Shown: piece after piece, positions 54,612 to 64,000 of the stretch | How positions within the stretch are numbered: the stretch's first letter is position 1 | Layout: each line of letters opens with the position of its first letter | Source: Cherax quadricarinatus | Lineage: Eukaryota; Arthropoda; Malacostraca; Decapoda; Parastacidae | Length of the DNA: 64,000 nucleotides | Assembly (NCBI RefSeq): GCF_038502225.1 | Contig: NC_091300.1 | Location: 43,160,532-43,224,531 of the forward strand | Direction of reading: 5' to 3' | Translations under genes and position numbers: made by a program | The notes under the pieces: model-generated | What the model was told of the DNA's origin: nothing | What the model saw: the letters and a program-made list of their open reading frames with translations, nothing else | The model's database searches: none

Positions 54612-57564
54612 ATGATTACAAGCATTGATCCTGATACCAATCTCTTATTTAATGACTTAAATGAATCAAACAGTTACTGTAATTACTACACTGCAGAACA
54701 ATCAAAGGCACTTCTCAGTGCCAACAACAACATAACTATCTTTAACTACAATATCAGATCTTTAAGCAAGCATTACGATGACCTCATAGCATTACTAAAT
54801 TCCTTACATGCCAATATGTCCATCATTACACTAACTGAAACCTGGCTAAAGCCTGATAGTACAGATGTCTATGCCATTCCTGGTTACACAGCCATACACA
54901 ACTGTAGGCCAGACCAACAAGGGGGTGGCACAGCCATATACTACTCAGACCAACTAGAATGTATCACTAATACTTGCACAAGGGATGAACATGGGGAATA
55001 TATAATAGCCAAATTCAAATCCAAATACCTACAAAAACCTCTCACATTGATAAACATCTACAGAGTTCCACAGTCAAACATTAGCCAATTTAGTCAAAAC
55101 CTAGGAAGTATGATAACTGATGCACGCATGAACAAAGATCACTTACTACTCTCAGGTGACTTCAATATAAATCTCCTGCAAGACCAGGACCCACACGTTA
55201 CTGAATTCACAAACACAATGAGTAACTGTATGTTGCTACCAACAGTAACAAAACCTACAAGAGTTACAGAGACTAGTGTTTCCCTACTTGACCACATCTG
55301 GACCAACACCATATCCCCTTTAAAATCAGGCATAATTACAGATAATACCACAGACCACTACCCGACTTTCCTCATAACAACTCTTGGTAAATTACCCCAA
55401 GACACTACTAAAGTCACCTTCAGACTTCACAATGAGGCAGCCATTAATAACTTCACAACAGCAGTAGCAAACATTGACTGGCACACTGAGCTAGAAATCT
55501 ATACAGATATTGACGAATGTATTAATAATTTTCTAAAAAAGACCCAATACCTCTATAACAAGCACTGCCCTAAAAAAACTAAACAGATGACAGCTAAGAG
55601 ACTGAACAGTCCCTGGCTAACACCCAGCATTCTCAAATCCATAAATACAAAACACCAATATGAAAAACAGTACAGAATGGGTCACATAACCAGAGACCAA
55701 ACAAAACGTTACTCGTCAATCCTAACCAGCTTGATAAGAAGGGCAAAAAAATTGTATTATGAGAACAGATTATCCAACTTACGAGGTGATATAAAAAAGA
55801 CCTGGAAAACCCTATCAGAAATTCTAGGAACAAAAAAGATATCAGGAAATAGCGAAATAAAATTAGCAAAATCAGATGAACCCCAACTCCCACCAACAGA
55901 AACAGCAAACAGACTCAATGATTTCTTCTCCACTATAGGACAAAACCTTGCCAATAAAATCCCAAGCTCAGATACCCCACCAAATGACTACCTCACCGGC
56001 AACTACCCGAACACACTGTTCCTAGCTCCGACTAACCCATACGAAGTCTCCCTTATTATCAACACACTAAAAAACAAGGCAGGAGATTTAAATACCTTAC
56101 CACCCTTTATATACAAAAAAGTGTCACAAGTGCTATCACCAATCATTGCAACACTCTTTAACAAATCCATTGAATCCTCCACCTTCCCTACAGTACTCAA
56201 AATAGCAAGGGTCACCCCGATCCACAAAGGAGGAGACCAAACAGAGTTGAATAACTATAGGCCAATATCCAACTTAAACCCTCTCTCAAAAATCTTCGAA
56301 AAATTAATTCATAAACGAATCTACTCCTACCTTATCTCCCAAAACATACTAAACCCCTGCCAATTTGGATTCAGGCCTAATAAAAATACTAATGATGCTA
56401 TTATACACATGCTAGAACATATATACACTGCAATAGAGAAAAAAGAAGTCCCACTGGGGATCTTCATTGACTTACGTAAAGCTTTTGATACAGTTGACCA
56501 TGACTTGCTCCACGTAAAATTGTCACACTATGGTATAAGAGGGCACTCCCTCAACTACCTCAAGTCATACCTCAGCAACAGAAGCCAATATGTGTATGCA
56601 AATGGGGCAAACTCCTCTGCACAACCAATTACAGTTGGTGTCCCACAGGGAAGTGTCCTTGGCCCTCTTCTCTTTCTCCTATACATAAATGACCTACCAA
56701 ATGCTTCGCAATTACTCAAACCCACACTATTTGCAGATGACACTACATACGTCTTCTCCCACCCGAGCCCAGTCACGCTAGCCAATACTGTAAATACCGA
56801 ATTACAGAAAATATCTACCTGGATGAGAACTAACAAACTTACACTAAACATTGACAAAACCTACTTCATTCAGTTTGGTAACAGAGCTACAGATGTCCCT
56901 CTTAACATAATGATAAACGGATCACCTATCACAAAGCTAACAGAGGGAAAATTCTTAGGAATCCACCTTGATAATAGACTCAAATTTCATACACATATAC
57001 AACAAATTTCTAAGAAAATTTCCAAGACTGTAGGCATACTATCGAAGATACGGTACTATGCTCCACAGTCAGCCCTCCTGGCCCTATATCACTCTCTTAT
57101 TTACCCCTATCTCACCTATGGAATTTGTGCATGGGGCTCAACAACAAGTAACCATCTCAGACCACTAATTACCCAACAAAAGGCTGCAGTTAGAATAACA
57201 AATTATCACTATAGGCAGCACACTCCACCAATATTCAATACATTAAACCTCCTCACCATACAAAACATCCATACTTACTACTGCACCTATTACATACATA
57301 GAACACTTAACTTTGATATTAACCCTCCCCTCAAACATCTCCTTGCCAACCTCAACAGAACACATGACCATAACACAAGGCACAGATCACTCTTTGATGT
57401 TCCTCGTGTCCATCTCACACTATGTAAAAAACTCAATGCACATAAAAGGCCCTAAAATCTGGAATTCATTACCTGTAAATATAAAAGAAACACTACCTGT
57501 TTATAAATTCAAGTCTCTTCTCAAAGATCACTTACTCACCCAAAACCAAATAAATACTGAATAA
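54612..57564 (+). pseudogene. J1 ORF2, endonuclease-reverse transcriptase with one frameshift
   Basis: Open for 947 codons from 54612. Endonuclease: FNYNIRSLSKHYDDL, LTETWLKPD, GGGTAIYYSD, LLSGDFNINLL (Asp/Asn), TDHYPTFLI (Asp-His). Reverse transcriptase: LNNYRPISNLNPLSKIFEKL, FIDLRKAFDTVDHDLL, VGVPQGSVLGPLLF, LFADDTTYVF. C-terminus: LTYGICAWGSTTSNHLRPL. A 1-nt change in an A-run near 57425-57437 ends the frame at 57455; the final block GPKIWNSLPVNIKETLPVYK continues in the next frame to 57564. It may otherwise be nearly functional. Confidence 0.9.
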
Positions 57565-57817
57565 CTGAACCTTATAAATTGTATATCTTAAATGTTTCTC
57601 ACAATTATATCACATAAATGTTAAACCTAAAACCCAATCTAACTTTATTATTTTTTAAATACACTACCTAACAGAATACTCCATTCTACTGAATGTACAA
57701 CAATGCATACAACCATATGACCTGTCTTTGTAATACTCACTTGTGCTTTATAGTAACCTGTTTACATTAATGTTTTATCACTGATTTCATCATTGCTTAG
57801 TTAATCTTAAGTTAATT

Positions 57818-57858
57818 TTAAGCCAGCCCGTAATGCTATGCATTACGGGCTGGCTTAA
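57818..57858 (+). repeat. Perfect 19-bp hairpin in J1 3' UTR
   Basis: Arms TTAAGCCAGCCCGTAATGC and GCATTACGGGCTGGCTTAA enclose TAT. It lies about 80 bp before the 3' end, where LINE RNAs may be recognised by their reverse transcriptase. It could also be an inverted duplication unique to this copy; the J2 3' end is outside the window. Confidence 0.93.
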
Positions 57859-57941
57859 TGCTATGCTTTGGCATACTGCTCTTACCTGTATTTGTTGTAC
57901 CTCTGTATGTGTGCTCAAATTTTTAAATAAATAAATAAATA

Positions 57942-58090
57942 AAGTAAAGGTTGTGATAAAAGAGAAAAGGTTAGCTTATGAGAGGTTTTTACAAAGCAGA
58001 AGTGTTATAAGAAGAGTAGAGTATATGGAGAGTAAAAGAAAGGTGAAGAGAGTAGTGAGAGAGTGCAAAAGAAGAGCAGATGATAGAGTG
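57942..58090 (+). repeat. 149-bp target duplication, right copy
   Basis: Identical to 52236-52384. It directly follows the AAATAAATAAA end of J1, and B3 continues with GGAGAGGCACTGTCAAG. Confidence 0.95.
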
Positions 58091-58844
58091 GGAGAGGCAC
58101 TGTCAAGAAATTTTAATGAAAATAAGAAAAAATTTTGGAGTTAACAAGTTAAGAAAGCCAAAGGAACAAATGGATTTGTCAGTTAAAAACAGAGTAGGGG
58201 AGTTAGTAGATGGGGAGATGGAGGTTTTGGGTAGATGACGAGAATATATTGAAGAACTTTTAAATGTCGACGAAGAAAGGGAGGCGGTAATTTCATGCAC
58301 TGGACAGGGAGGCATACCATCTTTTAGGAGTGAAGAAGAACAGGATGTGGGTGTGGGGTAGGTGCGTGAGGCATTATGTAGAATGAAAGGGGGTAAAGCA
58401 GCTGGAACTGATAGGATCATGACAGAAATGTTAAAAGCAAGGGGGGATATAGTGTTGGAGTGGTTGGTATTTTTGTTTAATAAATGTATCAAAGAGGGGA
58501 AGGTACCTAGAGATTGGCAGAGAGTATGTATAGTCCCTTTACATAAAGGGAAGGGGGACAAAAGAGATTGTAAAAATTATAGAGGAATAAGTTTGCCGAG
58601 TATACCAGGAAAAGTGTACGGTAGGGTTATAATTGAAAGAATTAGAGGTAAGACAGAATGTAGGATTGCGGATGAGCAAGGAGGTTTTAGAGTGGGTAGG
58701 AGATGTGTAGATCAAGTGTTTACATTGAAGCATATATGTGAACAGTATTTAGATAAAGGTAGGAAAGTTTTTATTGCATTTATGGATTTAGAAAAGGCAT
58801 ATGATAGAGAGGATAGGGGAGCAATGTGGCAGATGTTGCAAGTA

Positions 58845-59543
58845 CAGTGGACCCTCGACGAGCGATGGCAACGATTAACGATAAATCCGACTAGCGATAC
58901 ATTTTAACGCAAAAATTTTGCCTCGACTAGCGCTAAAAATCCCGACCAACGCTATTCGTTCCGTTCGAGACGCGTCCACTTTGGCCTGAGCGCGCCTCAC
59001 TTGTCCCATGGGTGCCAGTGTTTACAAGCCAGCCAGCCACCGCGGTCGCTTCCAAGCATACAACTGGAACATTTCATATTATCACAACCTTTATAGTGAT
59101 TGCATCTGCAAAATAAGTTACCATGGGCCCCAAGAAAGCTTCTAGTGCCAACCCTACAGCAAAAAGGGTGAGAATTACTATGGAGATGAAGAAAGAGATC
59201 TTTGCTAAGTATGAAAGTGGTGTGCGTGTCTCCGAGCTGGTCAGGTTGTATAATAAGCCCCAATCAACCATCGCTACTACTGTGGGCAAGAAAACAGCAA
59301 TCAAGGAAGCTGTTCTTGCCAAAGGTGCAACTATGTTTTCGAAACTGAGATTGCAAGTCATAAAAGATGTTGAGAGACTCTTATTGGTGTGGATAAACGA
59401 AAAACAGATAGCAGGAGATAGCATCTCTCAAGTGATCATATGTGAAAAGGCTAGGAAGTTGCACGACAATTTAATTAAAAAAATGCCAGCAACTAGTGGT
59501 GATGTGAGTGAATTTAAGGCCAGCAAAGGTTGGTTTGAGAGAT
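58845..59543 (+). mobile_element. Tigger element T5, 5' part
   Basis: TA (58843-58844), then CAGTGGACCCTCGACGAGCG, similar at its start to the T2 end. A leader of about 280 bp leads to the transposase start at 59123. It is interrupted at TTAA by piggyBac remnant P3 (59544). The 3' part and right TIR were not found. It cuts off the B3 reverse transcriptase. Confidence 0.85.
59123..59543 (+). pseudogene. Tigger/pogo transposase N-terminus (CENP-B-like DNA-binding region)
   Basis: MGPKKASSANPTAKRVRIT leads into a helix-turn-helix (MKKEIFAKYESGVRVSELVR, NKPQSTIATTV; about residues 15-60). A second CENP-B-type DNA-binding domain follows (VERLLLVWINEKQIAGDSIS, ending KASKGWFERF; about residues 75-140). 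In Tigger and jerky-like proteins a DDE catalytic domain follows, but here the frame enters P3 at TTAA after GWFERF. The start is supported by the upstream context GTTACCATGGGC. The DNA-binding half is uninterrupted. Confidence 0.88.
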
Positions 59544-59882
59544 TTAACCCTGTCAGGGTCCATCCCGTAGATCTACTGCTTTACGCTCAGGGTCCAAACT
59601 GTAGATCTATGCCAAAATTATAGCGGCGTCAAATTTAGCACGAGAAGGCTGGTAGGCCTACATCTAAGAAAATGGGTCTGGGTGGTCAGTGTGCACACCA
59701 TAGAAAAAATCTGGACGCCCACATGGCATTGTGGGAACGCCGGCAAAGTAGCTTTGTTCATAGTACCAGGCGGAAGGGAAGCTCTCACTCCCCACTCACT
59801 CTCCGGGCGAATTCTGACTCTCCTCTTCACAACTTACAGTTCTAAGACTGATGGAAGTGGAGATGAAGACGAATTCTATGGT
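59544..59882 (+). pseudogene. piggyBac remnant P3: 5' end and N-terminal codons
   Basis: Begins TTAACCCTGTCAGGGTCC in the TTAA of the Tigger transposase. The beta-style palindrome is mutated (CGTAGATCTACTG). Further in, GGTAGGCCTACATCTAAG and a damaged N-terminus (SGRILTLLFTTYSSKTDGSG, DEDEFYGFE) match P2 and P1. It stops where the CCATATGGTACC satellite begins. Confidence 0.8.
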
Positions 59883-59883
59883 T

Positions 59884-59987
59884 TTGAACCATATGGTACC
59901 ATTGTGCCATATGGTACCATATGGTACCATTATGCCATATGGTACAATGATACCATATGGTACAATGTACCATATGGTACAGGGTAC
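59884..59987. repeat. Irregular CCATATGGTACC tandem repeats, left block
   Basis: About seven copies of ACCATATGGTAC with mixed spacers (CATTGTG, ATTATG, AATGAT). It is a diverged outer block of the satellite at 60256. Confidence 0.9.
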
Positions 59988-60250
59988 AGGGACCCTAATG
60001 GAAATAAATCTATCTGACTTTTTTTTGGGTTATCTTAGGTTCTCCAAACATATGCTGCTAAGTATGATATTCTATGTAACTTTATTTGTGTATAACTAAA
60101 TAAACTTACTTATGATGCCACATGCACTTGAGTAAGTTTATTCAGGTGTACAGAAATACAGTTACATAGATTACCATACATAGCAGCATATGTATAAAAT
60201 CCTAGGATAATGCAAAAAAAACAGGGTGACTTATTTCCATAGTTATTCCT
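59988..60250. repeat. Inverted repeat pair of a 110-bp module between satellite blocks
   Basis: The left arm (about 59995-60112) includes GGTTCTCCAAACATATGCTG and TAAATAAACTTACTTA. The right arm (about 60132-60240) is its imperfect reverse complement (GAGTAAGTTTATTCAGG, AGCAGCATATGTATAAAATC). The same module is found near 28030-28125, 29130-29190 and in antisense near 36408-36465, so it is a dispersed repeat. Confidence 0.85.
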
Positions 60251-60255
60251 GTATC

Positions 60256-60613
60256 TGTACCATATGGTGTCCTGTACTGTATGGTACCCTGTACCACATG
60301 GTACCCTGTACCATATGGTACCTTGTACCATATGGTACCTTGTACCATATGGTACCCTGTACCATATGGTACCCTGTACCATATGGTACCCTGTACCATA
60401 TGGTACCCTGTACCATATGGTACCCTGTACCATATGGTACCCTGTACCATATGGTACCCTGTACCATATGGTACCCTGTACCATATGGTACCCTGTACCA
60501 TATGGTACCCTGTACCATATGGTACCCTGTACCATATGGTACCCTGCACCATATGTTATCCTGTACTGCATGGTACCCTTTACCATATAGTACAATATAC
60601 CATATGGTACCCT
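60256..60613. repeat. 17-bp palindromic satellite, about 21 copies
   Basis: Unit CCATATGGTACCCTGTA. Each unit contains the palindrome GGTACCATATGGTACC when read across the join, so either strand reads almost the same. Edge copies are more diverged. All spurious frames here are satellite. Confidence 0.96.
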
Positions 60614-60907
60614 GCCGCACAGGGTGCGGCAGCGGCAGCAGCGTCTTCCAAGCTCCGTACTTTTCTCCAACTACCAGAGCCACCAATGCTCCTATGATGA
60701 CCTAGTTACAAGCAAAACTGCACTACCCAAACGTAGCACCCAGAATGACCAAAGATTACCAACAGTGAAACCTACAAATTGAAAAAATAGAGATCAAAGG
60801 AAGACTGCAAACAAACTGAAAGCAACACCCCGCTGCCAGCCGAACAACGTAACCCTAAGCTTTGTATACTACAACTTCTTCTTAACTACAACAATTCCTG
60901 TAGTATT

Positions 60908-61897
60908 ATGAGGCACAATCTAAGAGGAAACAGCACCAAGGCCAGCAAGAAAACACCGAAAAATCAACTATTCAACAAGTGTAGTCAGCAGGACGCCAGC
61001 CCAGCAACCACCCCACTCACCACCACTCAAGGCCACACCACAACAATAACAACAAACATGGCTACCACCAGTCCATCCTCCCCTCTCTTCCCCGGATTCA
61101 ACCTACCAAGTAGTCTCTCAGGTATGACCAACGATCCAGATACCCTAAAGTCATGCATCTCCAACTTAGTTATTGAAAATATGAATCTTCGAGAGACACT
61201 AACAAAACAAGACACCAGGATGACACAACTCGAGAACAAAATCCTCAGTCTTGAACAAAAGTTATCAACACCAGGAATGACTAACTGTGACAAGACCATC
61301 CAAACAGTCATAGATAGCCATACCCAACAAATAATATCTCTTAATACAAAGGTTGAAGAAGCAGTAAAAGAATGGAAGAACAACTTAGATAACCAGTTCA
61401 GTGACTACTTTGCTCTCCAAGAAGATAAAACGGAACAAGATAAACTATCGGACGCAGTAATAGTTAACAGTCCACTTTTTCCCAGTGATATGAACCAAAC
61501 AAACAGTAAAGAAATTACTCTGCAGATCATAAAGGACCAAACAAGTGTTATTGTACCAGAGTCAGAAATAAAAGAAGCCAGGTTACTAGGATCCCATGGT
61601 AGAAAAAGTGTTATGCTTAGATTCCACTCACATGACAGGAAAAAAGACTTAATTATTGCATCTATTAAAGTAAAGAAAGAGGTATACATAAACGAGTGTC
61701 TTACCAAAAAACGTCAGAACCTCCTGTATAGAGTCAGAAAACTTAAGCGAGAGAATAATGACACAATACACCAATGCTTCACACGGGATGGGAAAATTCT
61801 AGTTAGGAAAACAAATGTAGGTCAACTGTACACAATCACGAACGAGAATGATCTATCACGATTTCTCAGGGATATTAATCTTACAGAGAACAACTAA
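60908..61897 (+). CDS. J2 ORF1, intact (329 aa)
   Basis: LINE ORF1 protein, expected to bind and package element RNA. Basic N-terminus (MRHNLRGNSTKASKKTPKNQ), Thr-rich linker, coiled coil at about residues 85-125 (TRMTQLENKILSLEQKL), then a conserved domain (EQDKLSDAVIVNSP, EARLLGSHGRKSVMLRFHSH, ECLTKKRQNLLYRVRKLKRE, IHQCFTRDGKILVRKT). The frame is uninterrupted, unlike J1. No zinc knuckle is seen. Roughly 60 percent similar to J1 ORF1 by eye, so J1 and J2 are not from one recent burst in this region. Confidence 0.85.
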   Translation: MRHNLRGNSTKASKKTPKNQLFNKCSQQDASPATTPLTTTQGHTTTITTNMATTSPSSPLFPGFNLPSSLSGMTNDPDTLKSCISNLVIENMNLRETLTKQDTRMTQLENKILSLEQKLSTPGMTNCDKTIQTVIDSHTQQIISLNTKVEEAVKEWKNNLDNQFSDYFALQEDKTEQDKLSDAVIVNSPLFPSDMNQTNSKEITLQIIKDQTSVIVPESEIKEARLLGSHGRKSVMLRFHSHDRKKDLIIASIKVKKEVYINECLTKKRQNLLYRVRKLKRENNDTIHQCFTRDGKILVRKTNVGQLYTITNENDLSRFLRDINLTENN

Positions 61898-63195
61898 ACA
61901 ATGTCCAACCTAAAAGCCTACGTAGTGTAGTGTACGTTTTGCTCCATTATTGTTCAAATTTCATTGTACAATCTCTTAGTAATTAAATAATCAACTACCT
62001 CATTTTGTGATTTTACTAGTAAGCATAAGTCACCTTATGTAATTTTCTTATTTACTATTGTTCGCTTAAACATTAGCTGAATTGATACTTTCTCTGTCCA
62101 TATTACTACCCCATATTTTTTAAATACTATCAATTGATATTACTTACTAAAATTAATAAATATCATTTTTACTAAAATTTCAATTTACTCTTAACATTTT
62201 TGACATTTAATAACCATTACTTGTCTAATTACCTTAACCTGTTTTAATACCACATTTACTATCCTAGATTACTCTTAATTACCTTGTACTGCCATATAAC
62301 CTCAAGTATAACTACCAGTGCAATATTGAATGAAATAAACATTACTTTTTCACTTTTTTGTAATCATTATTACTTACTAAAATTTTATTAAACACCATAT
62401 TTACTACCAGTCAATTTTACTTTTGTACATTAAACATTATACTTCCCATAACATTTTGTAGCCAAATTTTCAAGTTTTTATATTCAACCCCAACCTTTAT
62501 ATTATCCCTTGTACGTGTGTACCTGTCTACCCTCTTACTATCATATTATAACCAAGACATTACCATTGTTATTTTTTTTACTATTATTCTTTTGGTACTT
62601 TAATTGTGAATTTTATTTTGTCAATTTAAATCTAGTTATAATCTTGATCTTGTCAACAACCTATACCAGACTCTAGTGCAATTGCAAGTACCATTTCAAA
62701 TTGTATTTTTATATTATAAGTTTATATTATAATTCCTACCATCTGTCCATTTAACTTTGCTTACCATTACTTAATTTTAGTCCCTTACATATTTTCTCCT
62801 TTATTTTAGCTTTATATAACTATCCTAGTTTATATATTCACAATTGTTAAAATAATCAAGGTGCTATTCTTAGGTGCTAAAGTAGAATAAGTTCACAATT
62901 TTGTCATTATATTCCAAAGCTCATTTATTTGATTACCACTTTATTGTTCACCACAACCTATATTAGTCCCTTTTATATTATAATTTTATACTATAATTCT
63001 AACTTTAAAAAATTACCTTTATAGTACTACCTACTTCCATATTCCCAAGCTCCACTATTTGATCATCACTTTATTTGTATTAGTCCCTTAGCTCATTATT
63101 TTACATTTGTTAAATAATCCAGGTGCTATTTTTTAGCTTAAGACTATTTACTTTGTTTTATACTTAATTCAAACTATAGATTCACTACAAATCTT
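61898..63195 (+). other. AT-rich spacer between J2 ORF1 and ORF2
   Basis: About 1.3 kb, longer than in J1. The last 450 bp match J1 closely (for example CAATTGTTAAAATAATCAAG); the first part does not. No gene is seen. Confidence 0.8.
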
Positions 63196-64000
63196 ATGAT
63201 TACAAGCATTGATCCTGATACCAACCTCTTATCTAATGACTTAAATGAATCAAACAGTTACTGTAATTACTACACTGCAGAACAATCAAAGGCACTTCTC
63301 AGTGCCAACAACAACATAACTATCTTTAACTACAATATCAGATCTTTAAGCAAGCATTACGATGACCTCATAGCATTACTAAATTCCTTACATGCCAATA
63401 TGTCCATCATTACACTAACTGAAACCTGGCTAAAGCCTGATAGTACAGATGTCTATGCCATTCCTGGATACACAGCCATACACAACTGTAGGCCAGACCA
63501 ACAAGGGGGTGGCACAGCCATATACTACTCAGACCAACTACAATGTATCACTAATACTTGCACAAGGGATGAACATGGGGAATATATAATAGCTAAATTC
63601 AAATCCAAGTACCTACAAAAACCTCTTACATTGATAAACATCTACAGAGTTCCACAGTCAAACATTAGCCAATTTAGTCAAAATCTAGGAAGTATGATAA
63701 CTGATGCACGCATGAACAAAGATCACTTACTACTCTCAGGTGACTTCAATATAAATCTCCTGCAAGACCAGGACCCACACGTTACTGAATTCACAAACAC
63801 AATGAGTAACTGTATGTTACTACCAACAGTAACAAAACCTACAAGAGTTACAGAGACTAGTGTTTCCCTACTTGACCACATCTGGACCAACACCATATCC
63901 CCTTTAAAATCAGGCATAATTACAGATAATACCACAGACCACTACCCTACTTTCCTCATAACAACTCTTGGTAAACTACCCCAAGACACTACTAAAGTCA
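63196..64000 (+). CDS. J2 ORF2, N-terminal part, cut by window end
   Basis: Starts at the ATG matching J1 ORF2 (MITSIDPDTNLL) and stays open for about 268 codons to the window end. It covers the endonuclease domain: YNIRSLSKHYDDL, LTETWLKPDSTDV, LLSGDFNINLLQD and TTDHYPTFLI, with catalytic-type Glu, Asp/Asn and Asp/His kept. It is almost identical to J1 here (YSDQLQ for YSDQLE, LLSNDL for LLFNDL). The reverse transcriptase lies beyond the window. Confidence 0.88.
   Translation, partial: MITSIDPDTNLLSNDLNESNSYCNYYTAEQSKALLSANNNITIFNYNIRSLSKHYDDLIALLNSLHANMSIITLTETWLKPDSTDVYAIPGYTAIHNCRPDQQGGGTAIYYSDQLQCITNTCTRDEHGEYIIAKFKSKYLQKPLTLINIYRVPQSNISQFSQNLGSMITDARMNKDHLLLSGDFNINLLQDQDPHVTEFTNTMSNCMLLPTVTKPTRVTETSVSLLDHIWTNTISPLKSGIITDNTTDHYPTFLITTLGKLPQDTTKV

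Larger units (their letters stand above)
52385..57941 (+). mobile_element. Jockey-superfamily LINE J1, two ORFs
   Basis: 5' UTR begins CACTTGGCGGCGGCAGCGGC. ORF1, a long AT-rich spacer, ORF2 and a 3' UTR ending in AAATAAATAAATAAATAAA follow. A second copy (J2) starts at about 60616. The ORF2 style (YNIRSLSKHYDDL, VPQGSVLGPLLFLLYINDL) suggests the L2/CR1/Daphne side of the Jockey superfamily. Flanked by the 149-bp duplication. Confidence 0.92.
40790..58842 (+). mobile_element. LINE family B, copy B3, dispersed over 18 kb by insertions
   Basis: Segments in order are leader 40790-41200, endonuclease 41201-41547, 41729-41968 and 49181-49471, linker 52135-52384, and post-duplication linker and reverse transcriptase 58091-58842. 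Insertions are a SINE-like repeat, LINE A3 (with A4 inside), a Penelope-like element and LINE J1; Tigger T5 cuts it off at 58845. Each junction restores B sequence when compared with B1 or A, apart from a small loss at the Penelope site. Confidence 0.88.
41205..58842 (+). pseudogene. LINE B protein of B3, in pieces
   Basis: The first endonuclease piece (VLALSETKLKG) is stopped at 41467-41469, where SRIMW has become SRIM-stop. Later pieces encode VVGDFNAKVGKN, then (after A3) SLLDYVLVDKRLMGRLQD-like residues, the KNAVLECGAEVCGYRR linker, and after 58091 the reverse transcriptase (GGKAAGTDRIMTEM, CIVPLHKGKGDKRDCKNYRG, FMDLEKAYDRED). The rest of the reverse transcriptase, including FADD, is cut off by T5. 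Stops at about 58240 and 58360 also break it. Confidence 0.85.
60616..64000 (+). mobile_element. Jockey-superfamily LINE J2, runs off the window
   Basis: Second copy of the J1 family, starting GTGCGGCAGCGGCAGCAGCG next to the satellite. It has ORF1, a spacer of about 1.3 kb and the start of ORF2. The 5' UTR and ORF1 are clearly diverged from J1, while the end of the spacer and ORF2 are nearly identical to it. Confidence 0.92.

Noticed and set aside
59682..60099. Frames around 59682-60099 as a gene
   Set aside because: They combine piggyBac remnant P3 with CCATATGGTACC satellite; no single protein is supported.
60110..60705. Open frames on both strands with VPYGTLYHM and GTGYHMVQ repeats
   Set aside because: The 17-bp palindromic satellite gives open frames on both strands; this is not a gene.

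Overview
This window is eukaryotic intergenic or intronic DNA that is almost wholly mobile-element sequence. I see no operons, Shine-Dalgarno sites, rRNA or tRNA. The mix of RTE-like and Jockey-superfamily LINEs, a Penelope-like element, pogo/Tigger elements, piggyBac elements with many TTAA-flanked MITEs, and long minisatellites suggests an invertebrate with a large repeat-rich genome. A decapod crustacean is my best guess, but that is inference. The only sequence that looks like host coding DNA is one candidate 163-bp exon on the minus strand (21864-22026).

Layout. 1-3152: RTE-like LINE 'family A', broken copy A1. 3161-5684: Tigger-like element T1 carrying a short tandem array and a TTAA MITE that itself holds a second MITE. 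5851-6565: another A fragment. 6566-14760: an old Jockey-superfamily LINE (family C) split by two TTAA MITEs and by A2, an A copy with an intact 968-aa reading frame. 14812-19336: a Tigger end, a TTAA end, a short head-plus-tail LINE derivative, and two copies of the related LINE family B (B1, B2). 19337-21453: piggyBac element P1, frameshifted but with recognisable DDD motifs. 21864-22026: the candidate exon. 22202-27305: Tigger T2, whose coding region is occupied by a 4.6-kb 20-bp minisatellite. 27459-31777: a TTAA MITE holding DNA transposon T3 and another MITE. 32408-35878: Tigger ends, a SINE-like repeat, a 311-bp TA MITE, LINE D, piggyBac remnant P2 and a MITE. 36045-40140: Tigger T4 filled with a 3.1-kb 23-bp minisatellite. 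40790-58842: one B copy (B3) invaded by a SINE-like repeat, by A3 (itself invaded by intact A4), by a Penelope-like element and by a Jockey-superfamily LINE (J1) flanked by a 149-bp duplication. 58845 onward: Tigger T5, piggyBac remnant P3, a palindromic 17-bp satellite, and a second LINE copy (J2) running off the window end.

How the parts relate. Intact A copies could supply reverse transcriptase to B and to the head-plus-tail derivative, because all share a 3' stem-loop tail. The piggyBac remnants have the same terminal sequences as the MITEs and are their likely source. One end of these elements carries a 12-bp palindrome CGTA-N4-TACG about 22 bp inside the terminus. The N4 core differs between subfamilies (CTAG, GATC, TATA, TTAA) but is always self-complementary. 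That rule, and the capture of tandem arrays inside three Tigger-type elements, are the most unusual signals here.
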